This document shows positions 1-6,896 of a stretch of DNA of 46,008 nt, in pieces. A program made the translations under genes and the position numbers. The notes beneath the pieces are model-generated. The model worked only from the letters and a program-made list of their open reading frames with translations, was not told where the DNA came from and did no database searches. Source of the stretch: Enterococcus sp. CSURQ0835 (GTDB taxonomy: Bacteria > Bacillota > Bacilli > Lactobacillales > Enterococcaceae); assembly GCF_902706605.1 (NCBI RefSeq), contig NZ_CACSLH010000025.1, forward strand, positions 1-46,008, in the 5' to 3' direction. Each line of letters starts with the position of its first letter. Position 1 is the first letter of the stretch.

Positions 1-2
1 AA

Positions 3-60
3 TCTGATAGTGATGCGGTCGGTCAACCAGCATTATCTTATCATTTTGGGAGGATTTTTT
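3..60 (+). CDS. Possible 3' tail of a gene cut by the window edge
   Basis: Frame 3 of the plus strand is open from the first bases to a TGA at 58-60 and ends in residues VGQPALSYHFGRIF. It runs straight into the hairpin at 85-107, which resembles the hairpin at the other end of the window. If these are ends of an IS200/IS605-like element, this would be the C-terminus of its transposase. Nineteen residues are too few to identify the family, so this is only a positional inference. Confidence 0.25.
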
Positions 61-84
61 GATACCACGCTAAAAGCTTTTTGG

Positions 85-107
85 AACCACCCGCATAGCA
101 GGTGGTT
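85..107. repeat. Hairpin resembling an IS200/IS605-type subterminal palindrome
   Basis: AACCACC (85-91) pairs with GGTGGTT (101-107) around a 9-nt loop. The stem sequence and flanking bases (AACCACCCG...GGTGGTTT) match the longer hairpin at 45889-45914. Elements of the IS200/IS605 family carry such imperfect palindromes near both ends. It may instead be the terminator of the truncated gene on its left. Confidence 0.4.
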
Positions 108-118
108 TTCAAATCATA

Positions 119-158
119 CAAAAAAAGAAAGCCAAGAGCAAGGGGTGCTCTCGGCTTC
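119..158 (-). terminator. Rho-independent terminator of the WxL-type locus
   Basis: AAGCC-A-AGAGCA (129-140) pairs with TGCTCT-c-GGCTT (146-157) across a short loop. On the minus strand the stem is followed by a T-rich run (complement of the A run at 119-130). It lies 16 bases past the stop of the secreted surface protein. Confidence 0.85.
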
Positions 159-173
159 CTATGAGGAGAGAAA

Positions 174-851
174 TTAAGGATTAGAAGGAGCTGGGGTAGG
201 AGTTGTTGCTGGTGCGTTAGGGTCACTTGGTTCATCATAAGCCCAAGGAACAGCTTTGAATTTCAAATTCAAATTAAAACTTGGTTTACTCATGGTGCTA
301 AGGGCAGAGTTGACCTCACCTGAGAAGTTGTAGGTTGCCTTGTTACTGTTAGCTACAGCCACTCCGCCTTTATCAGTGACCCCATCATCGTTAGCTAAAG
401 TTAATAACGCATCAGTGTTTGGATCTTTGATCGTACCTGGTGCGCTGAACAAATCAGAACCAACTGTTTGGTTTGATCCAGTGTTCGTCACATTCAACTT
501 CAACGATTTGATGTCAGTGATCGGGTCACTGCCGTCTTTATGACTGAAGCTGCCGACAGCTACTTCGACTGGACGACCTGATTTATTTTCGATATTGTAT
601 TGTGGTGAAGTGATATCTGTCTTACCTGCTTTGTTATAGAAAATAGTTGCCGTATCTAGACTGACGTCAATCCAGTCTTTTTCACCTTCATCGATCCCGG
701 CAGTTGCTTTTGTATTGTCAGCGCCCAAAGTCCCGTTGACAACGATATTAGCATTGTCTTGACCGTTAAAGTTTTGGTTCGCTGCTAAAGCGACACTACT
801 TACGCCAATACTTGCACCCAGCATCAAGGTGCTCAAAACGATCTTTTTCAT
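174..851 (-). CDS. Secreted WxL-locus surface protein
   Basis: Encodes 225 residues. The ATG at 851 is chosen because AAGGAGG lies 8 bases upstream; the open frame extends seven codons further without a ribosome site. Residues 1-24 form a Sec signal peptide ending near VALA|AN. The mature part is beta-rich, with DEGEKDWIDVSL, an N-x-SGRPVEVAV segment and a C-terminal FNLNLKFKAVPW followed by a Pro/Thr/Asp tail. Proteins of this shape occur beside WxL-domain proteins in enterococci and lactobacilli. The two canonical W-x-L motifs are not clearly present (only DWIDVSL and VPWAY), so direct peptidoglycan binding is uncertain. It is the last gene of a three-gene locus and has its own terminator. 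There is no LPXTG motif. Function unknown; role at the cell surface inferred. Confidence 0.65.
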   Translation of the reverse strand: MKKIVLSTLMLGASIGVSSVALAANQNFNGQDNANIVVNGTLGADNTKATAGIDEGEKDWIDVSLDTATIFYNKAGKTDITSPQYNIENKSGRPVEVAVGSFSHKDGSDPITDIKSLKLNVTNTGSNQTVGSDLFSAPGTIKDPNTDALLTLANDDGVTDKGGVAVANSNKATYNFSGEVNSALSTMSKPSFNLNLKFKAVPWAYDEPSDPNAPATTPTPAPSNP

Positions 852-976
852 GATGCTTGCCTCCTTTTGCATTGATTGATGAGTGATACATAAAAAACTT
901 CAATCCTCTACTGGGACGTTCACCTTCATTCTGACGGGCGCCGACTTTACAAATCAGGCGGGCAGTCTAATTTATA

Positions 977-1501
977 TTAATGAACCGCCAACAAAACTTC
1001 TGCGGAAACTTGCCCGCGGCGTTCTTTTGTGGCTGGATCATAAATATTGAATTCAGCGGTCATCTGATGTGACCCCGGAGTTAGATTTTTTTCTAGATGA
1101 AACGTTCGGACTTCATAGCCTGGCTGGATCGCACCGGTCGTATAGACTACGTCACCTGTCGCATCATCTTTTAAATCTACCGAAACAGGATAGGCATTTT
1201 CTTTTGGATTTTGGATCGGCAATTCAGCGTTTTCCGTTGTTTGATCGATCTTTCCAGTTGGTGCGATGATCATATTGAATTTGCTTTTATCCACTTTTGT
1301 TTGCGCAAACTTTTGCAAATCAGCAGGTTTGATCTTTTGCGCATCTTTTTCAGGCGGTAAGAAATCACCACTTACGACCATCCGAGGTGAAACGGTTTTT
1401 TGGGAGTGGAAAAATAAAGCTGCACCTGCTCCGATCAAAATGAGCAACCCTATGATCACGTAAATGAGCCGTTTTCTTGTTTTGACATCCTTCAGATCCA
1501 T
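977..1501 (-). CDS. Membrane-anchored protein of the WxL-type locus
   Basis: Encodes 174 residues. The ATG at 1501 (MDLKDV) is preferred over the GTG at 1510, which overlaps the upstream stop, because AGAAGGA is about 9 bases from the ATG but only about 2 from the GTG. One transmembrane helix lies near residues 13-31 after a basic cytoplasmic stretch. The rest should be extracellular, with a beta-sandwich-like segment (NAELPIQNPKENAYPVSV...GAIQPGYEVRTFHL...GSHQMTAEFNIYD). Similar small anchored proteins accompany surface-protein loci in Firmicutes, but I cannot name a characterised member. It overlaps or abuts the large upstream gene and is probably co-transcribed. It could anchor or assemble the two secreted partners (inference). 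Confidence 0.6.
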   Translation of the reverse strand: MDLKDVKTRKRLIYVIIGLLILIGAGAALFFHSQKTVSPRMVVSGDFLPPEKDAQKIKPADLQKFAQTKVDKSKFNMIIAPTGKIDQTTENAELPIQNPKENAYPVSVDLKDDATGDVVYTTGAIQPGYEVRTFHLEKNLTPGSHQMTAEFNIYDPATKERRGQVSAEVLLAVH

Positions 1502-1506
1502 TTTTC

Positions 1507-3690
1507 TCACTTCCTTCTCACAAGATAATTAAATTGAAACCCAACTTGTTGGACGCCGGTATTCGGTCCTGAATAATTACCTTGCAAATAAATTTTTTTC
1601 GTAGCCTCCGGCGGCAAGTTGATCTCAGACAACTGATTTGTCCCGATTTGTAACGGTCCCAGTTGTTCTCCGCTATCGGTCATTAAATTCAACATCAGTT
1701 CTTGATGATGGGTCACAAAATTCTTTTTCAACGCAATCGGATTATTTCCCGTCTCACTGACTGTCGCAATGGTGAAAGCAACCGGATAGTTACTCAAGTT
1801 TTGGATCGGTTGTGCTTGATCCAATGAAGTAAATGCCCCAGATTGCTTCGTTTTAAAATCTAACTCAGTCGGAACTGAGATGATCATGCGACTTTTTGGG
1901 ATAAACATCTGCTGTTCTGCCCAAAGTGTCGTTCGAACAAATTGCGGTTGATCAGGATCATCAGTCGGTAAAAGATCCGCTTTGCCGTACAAATAGTATT
2001 CCTCTGGCTCTAAGTTTTTATAAACAGCCTGCGTCGTCACTTGTTCAGGATACGCTAGCGCAGCTTGTTGGATCTTTTGTTGGTTGATTGGATCTTCTAA
2101 TCTATAAAGACCATTGATCAATGATCCGTTACTTAATCGAAACGTCGCATTTCGTAACGTGAATTGAGCCGGTGTGTATTGACCGATCGTAGCGGTTACT
2201 TGACTGACACCTGGCTTAACACTTGGCACTACATTGAGGCTAGCAAGTTTAGCTTGTCCGGCGATCAACAAGCGTTTGCTTGCGCTCGCAAGTTTAGGTA
2301 GTGCTACATCACTTAAAACATTCGCCCCTGTCCGTAACGAGGTCTCGGTACTCAATGCTTGATCATTCGCCGTTTGATACGTATACCCGTAGCTGTTAGG
2401 ATCATTGAGCTGCACATTGACGGTGGAACCAAAGAACTTAGTCGCTGCTGGTTTTTTAAATAAAATCGCGCGCGGTTGATCCAAATTCAAATTGATTGGT
2501 CCCGCCGAATTCAGCAAACCACCGAAATTAAACTCGCCGTAAGAGCCGGCTTGAAAGTTTAAATTAGTCGGAATCTGACTCACGGTCATGCGAAAATCAC
2601 TCGTTGGTTGATTCAATTTGAAGCTGGCGTTTTTTCCTACATCGATCGTTAAACCTTGACCGGCTGTTAAAAAGTACAGACAGTTCGTCGTAAGAGCAAC
2701 TTGCGCATTTTCCTCTAAAGTCAAATTAACGATGTTATCGCGTTGTGTCGCGCCACCAGATGAATAAGCCGTCAGAATCGATGAACTTGCCGGTGAACTT
2801 TGCTGATCAATGTAAGTTTGACTATCTTTTTGAAAAATAATATTGTTGCCTTCCAACCATTCTTGTGAACCATTTCCAGGCAATTGAGTAAAATGATTTT
2901 CACCCGTGAAGTAAAAGCGACTCAACCGATTGTTGCTGTAAAATGCTTGTGCACCTTGACTCGCGTAATAATGGACATTCTCACTCGTCAGATCAAAAGC
3001 GATGTCTTTTTGATTGCCCGCGCTGATCATGCCATACATGTTACTGTTGGAATGTTGTGGATCACCAAAATTGAGATTTTTCACTTTGACTTGCACACCG
3101 GATTTAACGATTCGAAATCCAACATTCGCACGCGTATAGTCATTGGAATCATAACTAATGGTGTGGCCTTGTCCATCGATCTCCGTATTATCACTGATCG
3201 CAAAAACATTTTGTTCCGTGTACGTAAGATCACTAGTCAATTGCAGGTAGCGCGTCGTTTGACCAGCAGGCAGCGGTTGCTTCAATGCAGCAGTCAGGGC
3301 TTGCACACTATTCACTTGAAAAGGTGCGGCTTGTGTTCCGGTTTGTTCTGGTTCATTATTTGATCTGGGATTTTCTTCAGCCGAAGCAGAGGCTTCAGTA
3401 GAGGTTTCTTCCGTTAACTGAGACGATTCACCAGCAGTCGAAGAAAGTGTTGCGGGGTCTTGCGAAGTTGTACTAGTTTGTTGTTTTTCAGCTGAATCAT
3501 TCGAAATACTAGTTGATTTTGAAATACTTTCACTAGTTGTTTTATCAATCTTTGCGGTCGTTGTCTCACTTTCAATTGAATTTACAGCTGACAAAGTTTG
3601 GGCAGTGGCTGGCTGAGAGGAAAAATAAAATAGCCAAGTCACACTAAAAAAAATCAGGGAAAAATACTTGTTAAAACGGAGCCTTTTCAT
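1507..3690 (-). CDS. Large secreted adhesin-like protein with beta-helix-type region
   Basis: Encodes 727 residues. The ATG at 3690 is chosen because GAGGAG lies 9 bases upstream; an ATG three codons earlier abuts that site. There is a signal peptide (about 1-31, ...SQPATAQT), then a Ser/Thr/Glu-rich low-complexity linker (about 35-115). Residues about 125-420 read like a parallel beta-helix of the pectate-lyase-like adhesive type (TEIDGQGHTISYD, VKVKNLNFGD, repeated short hydrophobic strands with Asn turns). The C-terminal about 125 residues (from MIISVPTELDF) resemble the fold pattern of the small secreted protein downstream. It ends LVRRK with no LPXTG or transmembrane anchor, so surface attachment must be non-covalent or via the anchored partner. 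It is the first gene of the operon. Ligand unknown. Confidence 0.65.
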   Translation of the reverse strand: MKRLRFNKYFSLIFFSVTWLFYFSSQPATAQTLSAVNSIESETTTAKIDKTTSESISKSTSISNDSAEKQQTSTTSQDPATLSSTAGESSQLTEETSTEASASAEENPRSNNEPEQTGTQAAPFQVNSVQALTAALKQPLPAGQTTRYLQLTSDLTYTEQNVFAISDNTEIDGQGHTISYDSNDYTRANVGFRIVKSGVQVKVKNLNFGDPQHSNSNMYGMISAGNQKDIAFDLTSENVHYYASQGAQAFYSNNRLSRFYFTGENHFTQLPGNGSQEWLEGNNIIFQKDSQTYIDQQSSPASSSILTAYSSGGATQRDNIVNLTLEENAQVALTTNCLYFLTAGQGLTIDVGKNASFKLNQPTSDFRMTVSQIPTNLNFQAGSYGEFNFGGLLNSAGPINLNLDQPRAILFKKPAATKFFGSTVNVQLNDPNSYGYTYQTANDQALSTETSLRTGANVLSDVALPKLASASKRLLIAGQAKLASLNVVPSVKPGVSQVTATIGQYTPAQFTLRNATFRLSNGSLINGLYRLEDPINQQKIQQAALAYPEQVTTQAVYKNLEPEEYYLYGKADLLPTDDPDQPQFVRTTLWAEQQMFIPKSRMIISVPTELDFKTKQSGAFTSLDQAQPIQNLSNYPVAFTIATVSETGNNPIALKKNFVTHHQELMLNLMTDSGEQLGPLQIGTNQLSEINLPPEATKKIYLQGNYSGPNTGVQQVGFQFNYLVRRK

Positions 3691-3757
3691 TTTTCTCATC
3701 TCCTCTAGATGAGCAACTCCTTTTCCATCAAACGGTTACATCTGCTTCTATGCTTAT

Positions 3758-3786
3758 AATATAATTCCTGTTTCTTTTTTTTTCAA
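3758..3786 (-). promoter_or_regulatory. Predicted promoter of the surface-protein operon
   Basis: On the minus strand, TTGAAA (3781-3786) and TATATT (3758-3763) are separated by 17 bases, 68 bases before the chosen start of the beta-helix protein. A stretch of nine T on the plus strand makes up most of the spacer. Confidence 0.45.
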
Positions 3787-3789
3787 GTT

Positions 3790-4010
3790 AATTTACTTAT
3801 ATTTTTAAAGTATTCATTAATCCAACAACTATTTATTCGTTATTTATTTTACAACTAATTTTTTTATGGCTTGCATTTAGTTTTTTTATCTTCCGTTATC
3901 GAAAAATTTTCAGAATCTTCTCTTATTACAATCACTTTTTTGATTGAAGGCCGCTGTTAAAACTTGTTATCGAATCGCTTCACAAAAAAGTTTTCGATTA
4001 GAAAATAAAA
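3790..4010. other. AT-rich gap with no recognised gene
   Basis: This is the middle of the 385-base gap between the surface operon and the PARG-like gene. It is strongly AT-rich. I see no open frame with a ribosome site, no RNA gene and no clear regulatory repeat here. Minus-strand transcripts of the downstream operon may start anywhere near its left edge. Confidence 0.5.
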
Positions 4011-4058
4011 CTAAAGACTGCTGTTTGTTTTCTCGTACGAGCTTTCAAACAGCAGTCT
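4003..4058 (-). terminator. Terminator of the efflux/PARG-like operon
   Basis: AGACTGCTGTTTG (4015-4027) pairs perfectly over 13 bases with 4046-4058. The 18-base loop contains the palindrome CTCGTACGAG (4032-4041). On the minus strand the stem is followed by a T-rich stretch (complement of 4003-4014). It lies 17 bases past the stop of the gene at 4076. Confidence 0.8.
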
Positions 4059-4075
4059 AAAAAGGAAAAATTTTT

Positions 4076-4846
4076 TTATGATCGAGCAAATTGCTGAGCA
4101 AAAGCAAAGTAGTTAGCATCTTTTTGATACAACGAAAACACGATCGTTTTAAAAGCGTCTACTAGATCGGCTTGCGTGAGACTTTCAGCAAACAAACGAG
4201 CCACCACTTTCGGATCATTGCCAAAAACACCACAACCAAACGCACCTAAAATGATCGTCTGACAACCCGCTTGTTTAAAAGCACGCAGCGTCTGTAAGAT
4301 CCGGTAGCGCAAATGTCGCTCGATTACATCAGCTGCTAGCTGGTTTTTATGCAGCCGCATCGCGCGTTGATTTGGCGCAGCAACGGTGGCCACATCGACT
4401 AAGTACGGCTCAGTTAAAAAGGTCTCTTTTCCCGCTACTTCCCGTTTGACAAACCAAACTGCTTTTGAATAGATCACGTCATCGCTGTAAAGATCTTGTT
4501 GCGGCTTCCGTTGATTTTTTTCGTAATACGTCGCTTGGAATTTGACTAACTCTGGATATAAAAAGGAACAGCGCGCAAGCGTTTCTTCTTGCGCATTGAC
4601 ACCGCGCAAAAAATTCCCACCAGGATAAAACGGCGAAGCAAAATTCATCACGCCCGTCCGCCCGTCCACATGCTGAAAGATGCTGTTCACGACATTTTCA
4701 GCTTCTACAATCACGCGCGTTTTTTGCGGATCCGTTGGCAGCACGGGCAGCGCTTCTTGAATCAAGGTTGAAGTTGCATGTTGCGGTAATTCATTTTTTT
4801 CATAATAAGCTAGTGTAGCTTGAGCAGATCGTTGATAATGATTCAT
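4076..4846 (-). CDS. TIGR02452 family protein, microbial PARG-like fold
   Basis: Encodes 256 residues. The ATG at 4846 is used because AAGGAGGGG lies 8 bases before it; a GTG at 4855 abuts that site. The sequence has the family pattern: VMNFASPFYPGGNFLRG-x-NAQEE, then YSDDVIYS, a central VATVAAPN and a C-terminal ILGAFGCGVFGNDP. This is the macrodomain-like fold of bacterial poly(ADP-ribose) glycohydrolases, whose signature is a glycine run followed by QEE. Here the run reads GGN rather than GGG while the QEE glutamates are kept, so ADP-ribose hydrolysis is plausible but unproven. It starts 30 bases after the efflux-pump stop with no terminator between, so it probably shares that operon and its TetR-like control. 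Confidence 0.75.
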   Translation of the reverse strand: MNHYQRSAQATLAYYEKNELPQHATSTLIQEALPVLPTDPQKTRVIVEAENVVNSIFQHVDGRTGVMNFASPFYPGGNFLRGVNAQEETLARCSFLYPELVKFQATYYEKNQRKPQQDLYSDDVIYSKAVWFVKREVAGKETFLTEPYLVDVATVAAPNQRAMRLHKNQLAADVIERHLRYRILQTLRAFKQAGCQTIILGAFGCGVFGNDPKVVARLFAESLTQADLVDAFKTIVFSLYQKDANYFAFAQQFARS

Positions 4847-4876
4847 CGGCAACACCCCTCCTTAGTATAGCAGAAC

Positions 4877-6343
4877 TCACGCTTCAGACACTTTTTTCAA
4901 ATAGGTGCCACCAACTAAAATGATCACTGAAGCAATGACTGCGATCAAAAACATTTGCTGATAAGCATGTTGAGCAGTTAAATGAAATAAATCGAGCATG
5001 CCTTGATCGGATCGTGCTTGGAGTTGCAAATAAAAACTTTCAATCGATTGTTTCGTCCCAGCTTGGGCCAATAATTTTGCAAAGTTCCCTTGGATAACAG
5101 TCGCATAAATCGTCGGTGCGATCGTCAACCCGATCTGACGACTGACTGACAATGTCCCTAACGCGACCCCGTTATCTCGCTTGCCGGCGATTTCAGAGAT
5201 CAAAACTTGGAAAGGCGCTCCCATCAACATCCCAAAGCCGATTCCAGCAATAGTGGAAGAAACTAAAAACCAGACTGTCGTCGGACTTAAGAAAGCGACC
5301 AGTGAAAAACCGACTAATGAAAGACCACCTGAGATAACTAACGAACGGGCAGCTCCCAGTTTTGAAACGAGCATTCCGCCAACTCCAGCCCCCACGATCG
5401 AACCAAGACCGATCCCACTGATCCACATGCCGCTACTACTAGCGGAGACTCCATAACGATGTTCAACAAAACTAGGAACAAACACGAAAATCGCGATTAA
5501 CGTTCCTGACAAAAAACCTAAAAACAACGTCACTAAAAAACGAGTATTTTTCAGTAGATGATAAGGTAAGAAAGGATCCGTCGTGGCTGTTTGAACTCGC
5601 TTTTCACTTTGAACAAACAAGAAAAATAAACCGATCCCTAATAAAGCAAAGCCCCACACACTTACCTGGGCCACACTTGCAAGTAGTGCGGCACTTTTTA
5701 AATTAGTGATTGCCAACATGAAACTCAAGATCCCCAGCGTCAACAATGACAACCCACGATAATCCAAGCCTTTACTATTTGCAGCGACCGTTTCGGGAAT
5801 CGCTAACGAGCCGAAGACGAGTACAAAAATAGCGAGCGGCAAGTTGATCAAAAATAGCCAGCTCCAATGCCCACTGACATTTAAAATCAAACTGCCTAAA
5901 TTTGGTCCGACGACCGAGGCAATCCCATTAATCGCTCCTAAAATCCCTAACAAAGCGCCTTGCTTTTCTTTTGGATAAGTCGATAAAATATGACTAGATG
6001 CAATAATAAAGATCCCGCCACCGCCTAAAGATTGGAACAAGCGAGCAGCTAAGAAAAATAAAAAGGAGGGACTCAATGCTACCGCAAGTGAACCTAATGC
6101 AAAAATCGCGATCTCAATCAAAAATAATTTCTTGCGGCCGAACGTATCAGCTAATTTTCCGACGATCGGTGTGGCAATCGCCATTCCTAATGTATAAAGC
6201 GTCACACCCCACGTTCCTTGGACCTCTGAAACATGAAACGAGTAATTGATCGTCGTTAGCGCACTGGAGATGATCCCATTATCTAGTGCGGACATAAAGA
6301 CGCCTAAAATAAAAATAAATAATGCAAACTTTCGATTCTTCAT
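4877..6343 (-). CDS. DHA2-type (14-TM) major facilitator efflux pump
   Basis: Encodes 488 residues. The ATG at 6343 follows GAGGGAG by 8 bases; an upstream GTG at 6361 overlaps that site. Hydrophobic segments run through the whole protein, as in 14-helix EmrB/QacA-type drug:proton antiporters. Visible signatures are SALDNGIISSALTTI in helix 1, motif A (GKLADTFGRKK) and the antiporter motif C region (GIASVVGPNLGSLI). It should export a hydrophobic compound from the membrane using the proton gradient; the substrate cannot be read from sequence. The HsmA-like gene ends 24 bases upstream, and the PARG-like gene follows 30 bases downstream. Two TetR-like operators precede the operon. Confidence 0.88.
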   Translation of the reverse strand: MKNRKFALFIFILGVFMSALDNGIISSALTTINYSFHVSEVQGTWGVTLYTLGMAIATPIVGKLADTFGRKKLFLIEIAIFALGSLAVALSPSFLFFLAARLFQSLGGGGIFIIASSHILSTYPKEKQGALLGILGAINGIASVVGPNLGSLILNVSGHWSWLFLINLPLAIFVLVFGSLAIPETVAANSKGLDYRGLSLLTLGILSFMLAITNLKSAALLASVAQVSVWGFALLGIGLFFLFVQSEKRVQTATTDPFLPYHLLKNTRFLVTLFLGFLSGTLIAIFVFVPSFVEHRYGVSASSSGMWISGIGLGSIVGAGVGGMLVSKLGAARSLVISGGLSLVGFSLVAFLSPTTVWFLVSSTIAGIGFGMLMGAPFQVLISEIAGKRDNGVALGTLSVSRQIGLTIAPTIYATVIQGNFAKLLAQAGTKQSIESFYLQLQARSDQGMLDLFHLTAQHAYQQMFLIAVIASVIILVGGTYLKKVSEA

Positions 6344-6367
6344 GTAAAGACTCCCTCTCACTATAAA

Positions 6368-6751
6368 TTAAGCGCCCATTCCGATAAACATCCCGACAAA
6401 GTAAGGAATCAACCAAAACAACCAGACCACGATACTAAATTTATGAAAGTTTGCTTTCGCTTTGGGATTCCCCTTTAGTAAAACATAGATCGCCCAAATT
6501 AAATGAAAGACCATCAATAAAATAGCAGCCATGCCGGTGATTTGATGCAATGGGTTAACAGCAACCGTACTACCCGCAGCGATTTTTGACATGATCGTCG
6601 TACCCGTCGTATCAAAAACCAAGCCTAAGCCAAACAAAATAATATGTTTTAACTTCAAATCTCCACTACGCCGTTCTGAAAACACCCCACTCGTATAAAA
6701 AACTAATGCTAAACTAATCGTCACAATTGCTAAAATCAACCGTATATTCAT
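6368..6751 (-). CDS. HsmA family (TIGR03987) small membrane protein
   Basis: Encodes 127 residues with four predicted transmembrane helices. AAGGA lies 7 bases before the ATG. Family hallmarks are FDTTGTTIMSKIA in the second helix region, HQITG before the third, and NFHKFSIVVWLFWLIPY near the end. The family's role is poorly defined. Its conserved histidines (here HQITG, FHLIWA, NFHKF) could bind a metal or heme, but that is inference. It is the first gene of the operon with the DHA2 pump, directly behind the double operator. Confidence 0.75.
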   Translation of the reverse strand: MNIRLILAIVTISLALVFYTSGVFSERRSGDLKLKHIILFGLGLVFDTTGTTIMSKIAAGSTVAVNPLHQITGMAAILLMVFHLIWAIYVLLKGNPKAKANFHKFSIVVWLFWLIPYFVGMFIGMGA

Positions 6752-6777
6752 CTGTGAATCCTTCTTTCATTCATTTT

Positions 6778-6794
6778 AGTGACACTTTATCACT
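6778..6794. promoter_or_regulatory. TetR-like operator, downstream copy
   Basis: AGTGACACTTTATCACT is an imperfect version of the 17-base palindrome at 6819-6835, with AGTGA/TCACT arms kept. Its centre is 41 bases (about four helical turns) from the other copy. It lies downstream of the -10 box and would act as a roadblock or cooperative site. Confidence 0.6.
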
Positions 6795-6805
6795 TGACTG
6801 AACTG

Positions 6806-6834
6806 ATCATAACACCTCAGTGACATTTTGTCAC
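6806..6834 (-). promoter_or_regulatory. Promoter of the HsmA-efflux-PARG operon
   Basis: On the minus strand, GTGACA (6829-6834) and TATGAT (6806-6811) are 17 bases apart. The -35 box lies inside the upstream operator, so repressor binding should block RNA polymerase directly. Confidence 0.65.
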
Positions 6835-6835
6835 T
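6819..6835. promoter_or_regulatory. TetR-like operator, -35 copy
   Basis: AGTGACATTTTGTCACT is a perfect inverted repeat (7-base arms, 3-base centre), overlapping the -35 box. The size and symmetry fit TetR-family repressors that control drug pumps. No TetR gene is in the window, so the regulator must be encoded elsewhere. Confidence 0.65.
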
Positions 6836-6852
6836 ACGATTGCTTAACAAAC

Positions 6853-6891
6853 TAAAAAAAAGAAGCCAGACATTTTTCGTGTCCGACTTCT
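6853..6891 (-). terminator. Terminator of the LCP gene
   Basis: AGAAG-cca-GACA (6861-6872) pairs with TGTC-cga-CTTCT (6880-6891) with a small internal mismatch. It is followed on the minus strand by eight T (6853-6860). It begins 6 bases past the stop at 6897. Confidence 0.8.
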
Positions 6892-6896
6892 CTTAT

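Noticed and set aside
41-238. Minus-strand 65-residue open frame at the left edge
   Set aside because: It overlaps the terminator and the end of the surface gene, has no ribosome site and no recognisable sequence.
852-976. Possible terminator or promoter in the gap before the small secreted protein gene
   Set aside because: The GC-rich inverted repeats are imperfect and have no T run; no clear -35/-10 pair is seen.
2884-3363. 159-residue plus-strand open frame inside the beta-helix gene
   Set aside because: It is antisense to a well-supported secreted protein and lacks a ribosome site and any recognisable motif.
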